A stretch of DNA of 64,000 bases from Lachnospiraceae bacterium NC2004 (GTDB taxonomy: Bacteria > Bacillota > Clostridia > Lachnospirales > Lachnospiraceae): positions 62,001 through 126,000 of the forward strand of contig JHXB01000005.1 of assembly GCA_000621905.1 (NCBI GenBank), written 5' to 3'. The notes beneath the pieces are model-generated. The model did no database searches. It was not told the DNA's origin and worked only from the letters and a program-made list of their open reading frames with translations. The translations under genes and the position numbers were made by a program. Below are positions 26,785 to 35,809 of the stretch, in pieces. Position 1 is the first letter of the stretch; every line of letters begins with the position of its first letter.

Positions 26785-29700
26785 TTATACAAACTTTGCA
26801 CATCTTTCAGCCCCAAGTTTGGCTTCGCAGTCATTAGGACACAAATCATACGATAATTCGTAGTATTTGACAGCATCAGCGTATTCTTTGCTGAGTTCGG
26901 CTATTCTGGCTCTTATTAAGAATTCCTCATAGCAACAAGCGTGGTGACAATACTCGCAAAGCGGACAATGCTTGATTGTATCTAATATTTCCTTATAGTG
27001 ATCATCTCCGACAAGGTAGTAACACTGTGCAAGAGATGTTATTCTGTGAGCTTTACTCTTAGGGTTAGATAAATACTGCTCTTCCGAAGTGTAGTATATA
27101 TACCAGTCAAGAGCCTGCCTAGCGTATTTAGCTGCCTGCTCCATGTCTCCTAAAAATGCATAACATAAAGCTATATGTCTCTTGGTATCTCCCTTATAAT
27201 TTCTGTCGGAAACCGTAGAGGACTTAGGATCATAATTCCTGTACATATCCTGTCTTGTAAAGTAAACAAGGGCAGTGTTAAAATCCCCCATGGTATACAT
27301 TAAAAACATACCAAGATCTGTATAAAGGTCAGCATAAAAATCCCACATTGCTTCATCAACGGGAGCCTCTTTAGCTTCGGTAGCACTCTTACCTTTCTTG
27401 ATAAGAGGAAGACCAAGTTTAGTCTTTTCTTTTGGATGAAGTATTAGGCTGTATGTGCTTAAAAATCTTTTATATTTATTATAAAGCTTCTGCTCAGTTT
27501 CAGCATCATTTTTGTCTGACAGTTTATAACACTCGATTATATCTATATAGTATTTGTTTAACTTATAGATTGCCCAGCGGCTTCCCGGATGGTCCTTCAT
27601 GTATTTTTTGAGCATTTTCTCTGCATCGTTATACATAGAAATCGCAAGGTCAAATTCTTTATTAGCGACAGCGAATCTGGCTGCAAGATTGATATCGGTA
27701 ACGTTCTTGCCGAAACGCTCCATCATATCTTGCTGTGCTTTTAGAGCTTCAGCGTATCTTTGGTCTGATTCATAGCATTTGACAAGGTTCTCAAATGGAA
27801 TAGTGATATCCTGATTGCCTACAAGCTCTATTGCTTTGTTGAGATTGACAATAGCATCGTCAAATCTGCACATAGCGAGCAGAGTTCTTCCTATACCATT
27901 GTAAGCATAGACATTATTAGGCGACTTTTTAAGAGCCTCTTCAAAGTCACTGAGAGCTTTCTCATGCATACTAAGTCCTTGATAGAGAAGAGCGCGCTCT
28001 ACATAGTAGTACGATGAATCAAGGTTTTCGAGCTGTAAATCAGCTTCTCTCTTAGCAAGTTCTATATCCTTAGCATCCTCGTAGTCGGTGTATCTTAAAA
28101 GATACATATGCATTAGTCGATAGTGAGCCTCCTTGTGAGAAGGGTGAAGCTCTAACACTCTTAATAGAATAGGTATAGCCTGCCTGTAATCATTATTCTT
28201 GGCATAGTATGCACCGCATGCATAGTAGACTTCTGCGGATGGATTCTCATCCTTAGCAAGGAGATTGATAAGTTCAACAGAATCCATGGAGTTGCCGTAT
28301 AAGTTGACTATAAGATTCATGCATCTTGGCTGGTAATCCCAGTTGTCAGGAGCCTCTTTGTATGCGGCTAAAGCATATTCTTCAGGTTTGATATCGGTCT
28401 TGTCGCCTGCATCGACTATTCTTTCTGCTAATGCTGCTATCTCAAATGCTACATCAGCCGGCTCTAAAGGCGTGTCATCCGGGTTATCGGCCTTGGCTTG
28501 ATATGCTTTCTCTTTAAGACTGAGAAGTTTATTCATAAGGGTTGTTGCTTCGTTATAAGAGTTTACGTTCTCAAGGTCTAAACATACCTTCATAAAGTCT
28601 ACACCTATAGAATTGAACTCTCGATCACGTGCCTGCTGTAAAATGTTCTTGGCATCTTCAAGCTGGTCATATCTTAAAAAAGTTCTGAATGCGAGAAGAT
28701 ATGGTCTGAATATAAGTGGATTCTCAGCAGTAATCTTATAGAAATCGTCTATTACAACCTGAGGCTCATTAAGCATATAGGCAATATCCTGGTGTAACTG
28801 TACAATAGGTAGAATCTGTCCGTAATCTCTGATAAGGTTGTCTGCGATTTCAAGCGCAGTCTCATATTTTGACCACTCCTGATACATAAGGATCTTGTCA
28901 ATAAGTGAAGGAATCAAATGTCCCGGTTCATCGTTGAAACTTATAAGCTTGTCATAAGTTGCTTCAGCTTCGGTAAATCGCTTCTCTTTGGTGAGGGCAC
29001 GACCGAGTATAGCATAACCGTAGTTACACCTATTGAGTCTGTGTTGTGTTAATAGTGGCAAGTCGCTAAGTTCTTTATCTTTAGCTTCTTCCTTTATGTC
29101 ATCTAAGTATTTATTCCATGTTTCAAGATAAGGTATACATTCTTTGAATTGACCAAGCTCGTAGTATGAACGTCCGACAAACCAATAATAATCACATGTC
29201 CATTCATCGTCAATCTTGACGTCAATCAACCCGTCTAATGCTTCCTGCCACCTGTCTAACTGGCACAGATATCTTGCGAGCTGGATAGCATTCTTAGTGT
29301 TAGTTGGATCGTTCGCACATTTCTCCTTGTAGTCCTCGATAAGATTAACATTAATCATTTCAAGAATCTTGAGAGTCATAGGTTCTTCACCAACTGAGTT
29401 GATGATGTCTACAATCTTCTCGGATGCTTCTACATAGTCTTTGTCGATGTAAAGTATAAGCGCATTGGCAACTAACAAAGGATAATTGTTAGGTGTCGCT
29501 TCAAATGCTTTATGCGCTATATCTTTAACCTTATCAAGTGTATCGTTATCAAGACTTTCATGCTCTAAAAGAAGAATGACAGATGCTTCGCCCAATGTAT
29601 AGAAAATGTGCGGAATAACGTCATCGAACATAATGGTTTTCGCCATTTTTACAGCTTCTTCTTTATTGCCTGAGTGATAGTAGTAGCGCATCTTCTCAAC

Positions 29701-30498
29701 ATATTCTACAGGATGCCAGAATTCTTGATTCTCTAAGAAACTGAAAAAGCTTAATATATGATTATGGATCTCTTCGTTACCTTTGTTCTCTTCAACTAAG
29801 AGCAAGTCGACTTGATATTTTAAGTCGAAGAGTTTGCAAAGATAGGTGTCCTCCTCTGTGTCAAAGTTGGTCTCGTCTTTTAACGGAGTCACTGTATCTT
29901 TGGCGATAGGAGAGTCAACGAGGTTGCTTCTAGACATTGTATCTTCGTGTTCGTTTCTTTTTATCAGATAGTTGAAATCGACCTCGTCATCCTGATTGGC
30001 ATGTCTTACTACATATTGAAGGAAACTTTCCGGAAACTGTTCGGTAAGAAGAGTTATATCAGCCTCTACTGTAAGAACTTTGTTAATCTTAACCCAGACC
30101 TCGTGTGGGAGATAGAATCGATCAAGTAGGAATACCAAAAATGATTCTCTTGCTTTGTCGGCAGTGTCTAAATCGTAGAAGATAGGCTTCTCAAGAAAAC
30201 TATCCCAGTTATCGTAATCAACTCTTTCTGCATAATTATCGTATAATTTAGCAGCTTCGTATCCTATTCTTTCAAATTCGTCAAGCTCGTCAGGATTAAC
30301 AGGAGCACCATCTTCGCTAGTGTCTTCGGTTCTTGCGTATTTAACAGCCTCTTCGTATGCCTCTCTGAGTCTCTTAAATCCCTCAGGATCTTCTTCCGGG
30401 TGTACAGTTACTAAAAGGCTTCTGTAAGCGTTAACAATTGTAGCCTCATCTTTGGTTGCTTCAATCTTAAGCGTCTGCCATATCTCTTTATCTTTCAT
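26785..30498 (-). CDS. Giant J-domain / TPR protein, likely co-chaperone of the HscC-like Hsp70
   Basis: 1237 residues, no signal or membrane helix. Residues 1-55 form a J-like domain (EIWQTLKIEATKDEATIVNAY, then LLVTVHPEEDPEGFKRLREAY) in which the HPD tripeptide reads HPE. The remainder is helical with many tetratricopeptide-type units (for example GYAILGRALTKEKRFTEAEA, EKALSDFEEALKKSPNNVYA, IGRTLLAMCRFDDAIVNLNK). Near the C-terminus (26924-26970) lies the cysteine/histidine cluster HCPLCEYCHHACC, possibly a metal site. The ATG at 30498 has AAAGGAG upstream. The Hsp70 gene follows directly. HPE-type J-domains with TPR tails next to HscC recall E. coli DjlB/DjlC, but this protein is about 2.5 times longer. 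Client proteins are unknown. Confidence 0.8.
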   Translation of the reverse strand: MKDKEIWQTLKIEATKDEATIVNAYRSLLVTVHPEEDPEGFKRLREAYEEAVKYARTEDTSEDGAPVNPDELDEFERIGYEAAKLYDNYAERVDYDNWDSFLEKPIFYDLDTADKARESFLVFLLDRFYLPHEVWVKINKVLTVEADITLLTEQFPESFLQYVVRHANQDDEVDFNYLIKRNEHEDTMSRSNLVDSPIAKDTVTPLKDETNFDTEEDTYLCKLFDLKYQVDLLLVEENKGNEEIHNHILSFFSFLENQEFWHPVEYVEKMRYYYHSGNKEEAVKMAKTIMFDDVIPHIFYTLGEASVILLLEHESLDNDTLDKVKDIAHKAFEATPNNYPLLVANALILYIDKDYVEASEKIVDIINSVGEEPMTLKILEMINVNLIEDYKEKCANDPTNTKNAIQLARYLCQLDRWQEALDGLIDVKIDDEWTCDYYWFVGRSYYELGQFKECIPYLETWNKYLDDIKEEAKDKELSDLPLLTQHRLNRCNYGYAILGRALTKEKRFTEAEATYDKLISFNDEPGHLIPSLIDKILMYQEWSKYETALEIADNLIRDYGQILPIVQLHQDIAYMLNEPQVVIDDFYKITAENPLIFRPYLLAFRTFLRYDQLEDAKNILQQARDREFNSIGVDFMKVCLDLENVNSYNEATTLMNKLLSLKEKAYQAKADNPDDTPLEPADVAFEIAALAERIVDAGDKTDIKPEEYALAAYKEAPDNWDYQPRCMNLIVNLYGNSMDSVELINLLAKDENPSAEVYYACGAYYAKNNDYRQAIPILLRVLELHPSHKEAHYRLMHMYLLRYTDYEDAKDIELAKREADLQLENLDSSYYYVERALLYQGLSMHEKALSDFEEALKKSPNNVYAYNGIGRTLLAMCRFDDAIVNLNKAIELVGNQDITIPFENLVKCYESDQRYAEALKAQQDMMERFGKNVTDINLAARFAVANKEFDLAISMYNDAEKMLKKYMKDHPGSRWAIYKLNKYYIDIIECYKLSDKNDAETEQKLYNKYKRFLSTYSLILHPKEKTKLGLPLIKKGKSATEAKEAPVDEAMWDFYADLYTDLGMFLMYTMGDFNTALVYFTRQDMYRNYDPKSSTVSDRNYKGDTKRHIALCYAFLGDMEQAAKYARQALDWYIYYTSEEQYLSNPKSKAHRITSLAQCYYLVGDDHYKEILDTIKHCPLCEYCHHACCYEEFLIRARIAELSKEYADAVKYYELSYDLCPNDCEAKLGAERCAKFV

Positions 30499-30590
30499 AG
30501 TGTTCTCCTTTATATAAATAATCGATAGCTATCTCAAACAACTTCTATTCTACCACATATCTCAAAAATCGTGTAGTTGTATATAAAAAA

Positions 30591-30618
30591 ATCCCCGATA
30601 CAAATATGTATCGGGGAT
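30591..30618 (-). terminator. Terminator of the Ala-Ser-Asn repeat protein gene
   Basis: A 12-bp perfect stem ATCCCCGATACA / TGTATCGGGGAT with an AATA loop. Flanked on the left by AAAAAA, which is a T-run on the minus strand. Confidence 0.93.
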
Positions 30619-30644
30619 GATATACGTTTGATTGTATACGTTAA

Positions 30645-31580
30645 TTACTTGTTAAGCTTATTATACTTTTCAACTGCAGCGTCGTAAACTTTCTTAGCGG
30701 CAGCAGCATCCTGGTCGTATTTCGTCCATACTGATACAGCTTCCTCGTAAGCTTTCTTAGCAGTTTCTACAGCGTTAGAAGAAGCATTTGAAGAAGCATT
30801 AGCAGAAGCATCAGTAGATGCGTTTGAAGAAGCATTAGCAGAAGCATCCTCATAAGCCTTTAAAGCCTTCTTAGCATCAGCAGATGCAGCGTCAGCAGAA
30901 GCCTTAAGTGCATTGTATGAAGCGTATGCTACCATAGCGTCAGCAGAAGCCTCGGCAGAAGCGTTAGCAGAAGCATTCTCAGAAGCGTTAGCAGAAGCAT
31001 TCTCAGAAGCATTCTCAGAAGCATTCTCAGATGCGTTAGCAGAAGCATTAGCAGATGCGTTTGAAGAAGCATCCTTAGAAGCGTCCTTAGATGCATCCTT
31101 AGAAGCCTCAGCAGAAGCGTTAGCAGAAGCATCGCCTGAAGGTGTAACAACAGGAGTCTCTGTTGTAGTAGAAGCGTTAGGATCTGTTACAGTAATAGTA
31201 ACTTTCTTGGTAAGCTTCTTACCTTTCTTGTTCTTCTTAGAAGTTGTAACAGTAACTGTAGCCTCACCAGCTGTTGCAGCAGTTACTACGAAAGAACCGG
31301 TCTTACCAGCCTTAACACACTTCTTCTTGCTTACCTTAAGTACAGCAGAGTCGCTTGACTTAACGGTAAACTTACCCATAGTCTTGTTCTTCTTATTAGC
31401 AGTTACTTTAACTTTGGCAGTAACCTTGTCTCCAACGTTCATAGAGCTTTTAAGCTTGGTTACTGAGAGCTTCTTAACATACTTCTTAGCAGCAGAAGCA
31501 TTGTTAACTGAAGCAAATGCGGTTGTGAACATGAGTGCAAAAGCTAAAACTAATGCACAAATTCTCTTTGATTTGTTCAT
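30645..31580 (-). CDS. Secreted Ig-like protein with Asn-Ala-Ser tetrapeptide repeats
   Basis: 311 residues. Residues 1-30 are a signal peptide (ICALVLAFALMFTTAFA, cleavage near NASA). Residues about 32-134 are a lysine-rich bacterial Ig-like beta domain (KKYVKKLSVTKLKSSMNVGD ... VTITVTDP). A Thr-rich linker leads to residues 151-214, which repeat a four-residue unit (N/D/E)-A-S-(A/E/K/S), interrupted by a helical stretch, and again at 245-270. The tail (ETAKKAYEEAVSVWTKYDQD) is an alanine-rich helix. No LPXTG motif or membrane anchor is visible, so it is probably secreted or held by wall charge. The start has AAGGAGGAAACC upstream, and an extended -10 promoter precedes it. Function unknown. 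The DNA is a 12-bp tandem repeat and may vary in copy number. Confidence 0.8.
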   Translation of the reverse strand: MNKSKRICALVLAFALMFTTAFASVNNASAAKKYVKKLSVTKLKSSMNVGDKVTAKVKVTANKKNKTMGKFTVKSSDSAVLKVSKKKCVKAGKTGSFVVTAATAGEATVTVTTSKKNKKGKKLTKKVTITVTDPNASTTTETPVVTPSGDASANASAEASKDASKDASKDASSNASANASANASENASENASENASANASENASANASAEASADAMVAYASYNALKASADAASADAKKALKAYEDASANASSNASTDASANASSNASSNAVETAKKAYEEAVSVWTKYDQDAAAAKKVYDAAVEKYNKLNK

Positions 31581-31624
31581 ATTGGTTTCCTCCTTAAAAT
31601 AGAAATAGTTTGAGAATAAATTGT

Positions 31625-31659
31625 GTGCTAATGCTTAAAAATTAAGCCATTTTTAGCAC
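31625..31659 (-). other. Leader stem-loop of the repeat protein gene
   Basis: An inverted repeat, GTGCTAA (31625-31631) / TTAGCAC (31653-31659), with an inner partly complementary segment (CTTAA / TTAAG). It lies in the 5' leader between the predicted promoter and the start codon. It may stabilise an abundant mRNA or regulate translation. Confidence 0.45.
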
Positions 31660-31671
31660 TGTCCGTGACGT

Positions 31672-31700
31672 ATTGTATCATGCTTTTTTATAATAATCAA
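31672..31700 (-). promoter_or_regulatory. Promoter of the Ala-Ser-Asn repeat protein gene
   Basis: On the minus strand TTGATT (31700-31695), 17-base spacer, TACAAT (31677-31672), with TG one base before the -10 box (extended -10). About 90 bases separate it from the ATG. Confidence 0.65.
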
Positions 31701-31750
31701 TCAAATTTTTGTGAAGTTTGCCATTTCACATTTTCTTTAGATATAAAAAG

Positions 31751-31783
31751 CCCGTCTGAAAGGGAAATGCCCTGTCAGACGGG
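31751..31783 (-). terminator. Terminator of the minus-strand EAL gene
   Basis: A 9-bp stem CCCGTCTGA / TCAGACGGG with an inner AGGG / CCCT stem, flanked on the left by AAAAAG (T-run on the minus strand), 22 bases past the EAL stop. Confidence 0.88.
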
Positions 31784-31804
31784 GAGAAAATTAACCTGTT
31801 TTAA

Positions 31805-33709
31805 TTATCTGTTCTTCTTATCAACCAACTTGATAAATTCATCACCGGGTAGAGGTCTTGAGAAATAGTAACCCTGGATGTAATCTATTCCGAGCTTCTT
31901 CATTGCCAAGAATTGTTCCTCGGTCTCGACACCTTCAGATACACATCGTAGTCCCATGTCATGAGCCATATTGACAATGGTTGTCATAACCTTGTTGGCA
32001 CGTTCGTTGACGAAATAACTCTGAGTAAGATCCATGTCGAACTTAACAATATCAACCGGCATATCGATTACGTAATTGAGGTTAGCTTCACCACTTCCGA
32101 AATCGTCTAGGCAGAACTGAAAACCATAATCGACAAGTTTCTGCATATTGCTGATAACTCTTGACTTAGAGTGAATAGTAGAAGACTCGGTAAGCTCAAG
32201 GCTTATCTGTTCAGGCTTAATGTCATAGTGTTTGGTAATCTGTTTAAGCTCCTCGGCGATGTTCTTCTTTTCGCACTGAACAACAGATAGGTTAACTTCT
32301 ATATAATGTAAGCCATGTTCTGCAATCCTGTTGTTATGCACGAACTTACAACTCTTCTTGAAAATGATATTACCAAGCTCTTTGATCTGGCCGGTTGCCT
32401 CTGCAACCGGAATGAATCTTCCGGGAGATACGAGCTTGCCGTCCTTGTCGACCATACGAACCAAAGCCTCAGCTGATACGAATTTGTCTTCTAAGGTAGA
32501 GTAGATAGGCTGATAGTATACGACGATTCTGTCATCATTAACTGCGTCTTGTATCTCTTCCTTGATAATATTAAACTCTCTTGTCTCTGCAATCTGTTCT
32601 GCATCTACAGTGATAACATGTTCTTCAAGGTAAGTATTCTTAGAGTTCATCTGTCGATTAAGCATCGCGTTTATCTCGTTGGCACTCTCAGCGACCGAAC
32701 TGTCTTCCATTACGAAATAAACCGGAGTGATTCTTACAGGAGGATCATGTTTAGGATTATAATCCCATTGCCTCTTAAAACGCATCCTTATCGTCTCGAA
32801 AGCTTCAGCAAGATCTTCCTTATTCTCAAATGTCATTGTGAATCCAAATGTAGAATTCCTAAAAACTCTTGCTTTCTTAAAGTTGCTCAAATAGTTAGTA
32901 ACAGCAATAGTGAGTAAAGCGTTCTCATAGCTCTCGACATTCTTGTCAGAGCGATGATTAATAAATATAGTGAGAGTAGAAAATGTCTTGTCCCAATTAT
33001 ATCTCTCGGTCATATAAGAGTTAAGGGCACTGGCGTTAAATACACCGGTCTGTCTGTCAATATTCTCGACAGGATTCTCAAACAGCGCGTATATAACCAT
33101 TACACCGAGGGCACTTCCGAATCCGACTAAAAGCAGTTCATTGAAAACAAACTGAATGCCGGCACACATAACCCAAATCAGTATCCATATTCTCATAGAC
33201 ATACGTCTTAATGGATTCATTCGCTTAGAAGCTATCGTTACGAGATAGAGTATCATGAGAATACATAACATTGCTGAGACGTATGTACAGTTGATAGCGG
33301 GACCATAGGTGTATATAATCTCTCCGTCTATATGATAGTTAATAGGAAGTATAGCCACCAGTATAGCAGCGACAGAAAGCAGAGATAAGGCAATAATCTG
33401 GTATCTTCTGTATAGCTTTATATTGTGTGAAAATGAATCATAAAGTGTGTATATCAGACATGTAGTAGCCATTAGTATTAACGATATGGGGTATATCTTA
33501 CAGATGGCATCTAAAGCAAACTGGCTTAAGCTGGCTCTGTTGGTAATTGCAATAATTGATACAATGTCAAGTATTACCGAGATAATTGTAGTAGATAAGA
33601 TACTCATAAACATGAGCTCAGAGTATAGCTTAATCCTTCTCTGAAAGGTGCTTAGTAAAAGAATAATAAGTAAGATTATAAGTCCGCATATCTGAAACTT
33701 TATATTCAT
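31805..33709 (-). CDS. Membrane GGDEF-EAL protein, probable c-di-GMP phosphodiesterase
   Basis: 634 residues from ATG 33709, where GAGGAGGTG lies 6 bases upstream; the frame is open 24 codons more without such a site. Residues 1-215 contain about seven membrane segments (ICGLIILLIILLL, MSILSTTIISVILDIV, MRIWILIWVMCAGIQFV). A GGDEF-like domain follows with active-site region VFRNSTFGFTM, clearly degenerate. The EAL domain (about residues 375-630) keeps YYQPIYST, AEALVRM, EVNLSV, LELTES, LDDFGSGEANL, IVKFD (catalytic Lys present), SEGVET and IQGYYFSRPL. It is a paralogue of the 22994-24946 protein in the same order of domains. Expected to degrade c-di-GMP under control of a membrane signal. Confidence 0.9.
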   Translation of the reverse strand: MNIKFQICGLIILLIILLLSTFQRRIKLYSELMFMSILSTTIISVILDIVSIIAITNRASLSQFALDAICKIYPISLILMATTCLIYTLYDSFSHNIKLYRRYQIIALSLLSVAAILVAILPINYHIDGEIIYTYGPAINCTYVSAMLCILMILYLVTIASKRMNPLRRMSMRIWILIWVMCAGIQFVFNELLLVGFGSALGVMVIYALFENPVENIDRQTGVFNASALNSYMTERYNWDKTFSTLTIFINHRSDKNVESYENALLTIAVTNYLSNFKKARVFRNSTFGFTMTFENKEDLAEAFETIRMRFKRQWDYNPKHDPPVRITPVYFVMEDSSVAESANEINAMLNRQMNSKNTYLEEHVITVDAEQIAETREFNIIKEEIQDAVNDDRIVVYYQPIYSTLEDKFVSAEALVRMVDKDGKLVSPGRFIPVAEATGQIKELGNIIFKKSCKFVHNNRIAEHGLHYIEVNLSVVQCEKKNIAEELKQITKHYDIKPEQISLELTESSTIHSKSRVISNMQKLVDYGFQFCLDDFGSGEANLNYVIDMPVDIVKFDMDLTQSYFVNERANKVMTTIVNMAHDMGLRCVSEGVETEEQFLAMKKLGIDYIQGYYFSRPLPGDEFIKLVDKKNR

Positions 33710-33730
33710 GATAAGCACCTCCTCGCTACA

Positions 33731-33782
33731 GGTATTATTACTAATACCTAAAATGGTGTATGTCATATAGACATACACCATT
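33731..33782 (-). other. Tandem hairpins between htpG and the EAL gene
   Basis: Two adjacent perfect stems: GGTATTA / TAATACC (33731-33748) and the 13-bp AATGGTGTATGTC / GACATACACCATT (33752-33782, loop ATATA). On the minus strand the larger stem comes first, followed by only four T. It may terminate htpG weakly, with both structures then forming the 5' leader of the EAL gene. Confidence 0.55.
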
Positions 33783-33843
33783 ATATTATCATATTTTTAA
33801 TCTGTTCACAAGAATATAAGCATAATTTATAGGGGGATAAGCA

Positions 33844-35766
33844 CTATAATGCAAGCTTCTTAAGAATATCGTTGCTTCTCTTGACAAATGCTGTCATTCC
33901 CTCAGCACTCAATGGGTGGTTAGCGAGCACTGCAAGGTCATATAGTTGCTTAACAATGAGTTCGGTAAGTTCTCCCTCTTTGTTATCTATAACATATTTG
34001 ACAAGGTCATTGTTAGCGTTAAGTACTAAAATCTCACCCTCACCGCCAAACATAGTAGGGTCGAAGTCTCCGCCCATTCCGTACGCCTTCATCATATCTG
34101 CCATACGTCTGCTGTCCTCAGATACTTGGAGCATTGAGGAAATGTCAGCGTTCTTAAGCTTGTCTACAGTAACTGAAAGTTTATCGTTGTCAAGAATCTT
34201 TTTAAATGTCTCTGTAAGATTCTCTTTAATATCCTTTAGTTCATCTTCTGATACTTCTTCCTTAAAGTTGTCTAAGTCGGCGTCAATACGAAGGAATTTG
34301 ACATTTGAATTAGCCTGCTCTAAGTGAGTGATGAATGGATTGTCAATGTTGTGATTCAATAGAACAGCATCCATTCCTTCTTCTTTGAACATCTTGATAT
34401 ATGACGCCTGCTCTAATTCGTCTGTTATGTAGAATACTTTGTTCTCGTACTTCTCTTTACCGGCCTCGAGATATTCAGGAAGAGTAACATACTTGCCTTC
34501 GATGTTCTTGAAGAGGATATAATCTGTCATCTTCTCGTTGAACTTGTCATCCTTAAGGCAACCGAACTTGATAAATGGAGACAAATCATCCCAGAACTTC
34601 TCATATTCTTCCTTCTCGGTCTTGCACATTCCTGCTAATTTATCTGCAACCTTCTTGGTGATATAGTCGCTGATCTTCTTAACAAATCCGTCATTCTGAA
34701 GAGCGGAACGAGATACATTAAGCGGAAGATCAGGGCAGTCGATAACACCTTTAAGAAGAAGCAAGAACTCAGGTATAACTTCCTTGATATTGTCGGCGAT
34801 GAAGACCTGATTGTTGTAGAGCTTAATCGTTCCCTCTAACGTGTCATATTCTGTGTTGAGTTTAGGGAAATAGAGGATTCCTTTAAGGTTAAACGGATAA
34901 TCCATATTCAAATGAATCCAGAATAAAGGTTCCTTAAAGTCTCTAAATACCTTTCTATAAAAATCTTTATATTCTTCGTCGGTACAGTCATTAGGATGTT
35001 TGGTCCAGAGTGGGGTAGGATCGTTGATTGGCTTAGGTCCCTTGTCTTCCTTGGTTTCCTCGGTATCTGCCTCAGTGTCCTTAGTGTCAACGTCAACAAC
35101 TTCTTCCTTTTCCTCTAGAGCTTCGTCAGCATTTGTAAAGAAGATAGGAACAGGCATAAATGAGCAGTACTTATCAAGTACTTCCTTAACTCTGTACTCG
35201 TTAGAGAATTCATAGCTGTCCTCGTTAAGATAAAGAGTTATAGTTGTACCGCGCTCTTCCTTGTCGCCGGTACTCATCTCGAATTCGGTTCCGCCTTCTG
35301 AAACCCAATGAACAGGCTTGGTGCCCTTTCTATATGATTTAGAATCAATGGTAACCTTGTCGGCAACCATGAAAGCAGAGTAGAAACCTAAACCAAAGTG
35401 GCCGATAATCTGCTCCTCATTGGCCTTGTCTTTGTACTTTTCTAAAAATGCAGCAGCACCAGAAAATGCAATCTGGTTGATATATTCGCTTACCTCGTCC
35501 TTGGTCATACCAAGACCGTTGTCGATAATGGTAAGTGTTTTGTCTTTGGAACTTGCGATAACCTCAATCTTGAATTCCTCATCGTCAGCAGGAGTCCACT
35601 CACCCATGATGTCTAATTTCTTAAGCTTGGTGATTGCGTCACAGCCGTTACTTACGAGCTCACGAAGGAATATATCGTGATCTGAATAGAGCCATTTCTT
35701 GATTATAGGGAATATATTCTCGCTGTTAATTGAAAGACTTCCCTTGGTTACTTTGTTGTCTGCCAT
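33844..35766 (-). CDS. htpG: Molecular chaperone HtpG (Hsp90)
   Basis: 640 residues. This ATP-dependent cytoplasmic chaperone acts late in client folding. The N-terminal ATPase has LRELVSNGCDAITKL, IIDNGLGMTKDEV and IGHFGLGFYSAFMVADKV. The middle domain has PLFWIHLNMDYPFNLKGILY and LPLNVSRSALQND. A Glu/Asp/Lys-rich insert (VDVDTKDTEADTEETKEDKG, near residue 230) resembles the charged linker and is longer than in E. coli HtpG. The start has AAGGAG upstream. A sigma-A promoter sits below a perfect CIRCE operator, so HrcA should repress it and release it on heat shock. Confidence 0.97.
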   Translation of the reverse strand: MADNKVTKGSLSINSENIFPIIKKWLYSDHDIFLRELVSNGCDAITKLKKLDIMGEWTPADDEEFKIEVIASSKDKTLTIIDNGLGMTKDEVSEYINQIAFSGAAAFLEKYKDKANEEQIIGHFGLGFYSAFMVADKVTIDSKSYRKGTKPVHWVSEGGTEFEMSTGDKEERGTTITLYLNEDSYEFSNEYRVKEVLDKYCSFMPVPIFFTNADEALEEKEEVVDVDTKDTEADTEETKEDKGPKPINDPTPLWTKHPNDCTDEEYKDFYRKVFRDFKEPLFWIHLNMDYPFNLKGILYFPKLNTEYDTLEGTIKLYNNQVFIADNIKEVIPEFLLLLKGVIDCPDLPLNVSRSALQNDGFVKKISDYITKKVADKLAGMCKTEKEEYEKFWDDLSPFIKFGCLKDDKFNEKMTDYILFKNIEGKYVTLPEYLEAGKEKYENKVFYITDELEQASYIKMFKEEGMDAVLLNHNIDNPFITHLEQANSNVKFLRIDADLDNFKEEVSEDELKDIKENLTETFKKILDNDKLSVTVDKLKNADISSMLQVSEDSRRMADMMKAYGMGGDFDPTMFGGEGEILVLNANNDLVKYVIDNKEGELTELIVKQLYDLAVLANHPLSAEGMTAFVKRSNDILKKLAL

Positions 35767-35809
35767 TTATAACATCTCCTTAATAAGTATAATTAATCTG
35801 TTATCATTA

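Noticed and set aside
30771-31130. Tandem 12-bp repeats considered as a CRISPR array
   Set aside because: Repeat unit is 12 bp with no spacers and stays in one coding frame; no cas genes in the window.
30913-31602. Long plus-strand open frame opposite the Ala-Ser-Asn repeat gene
   Set aside because: Its Glu/Ala repeats are the complement of the 12-bp tandem repeat; the minus-strand frame has signal peptide, ribosome site, promoter and terminator.
31625-31659. GTGCTAA / TTAGCAC leader repeat as a CIRCE variant
   Set aside because: The arms are in reversed order relative to CIRCE and lack the TC/GA bases; treated as a leader hairpin only.
12997-33709. Signalling block as a genomic island
   Set aside because: No integrase, transposase, tRNA attachment or composition shift is visible; the housekeeping genes cysK and htpG lie within or beside it.
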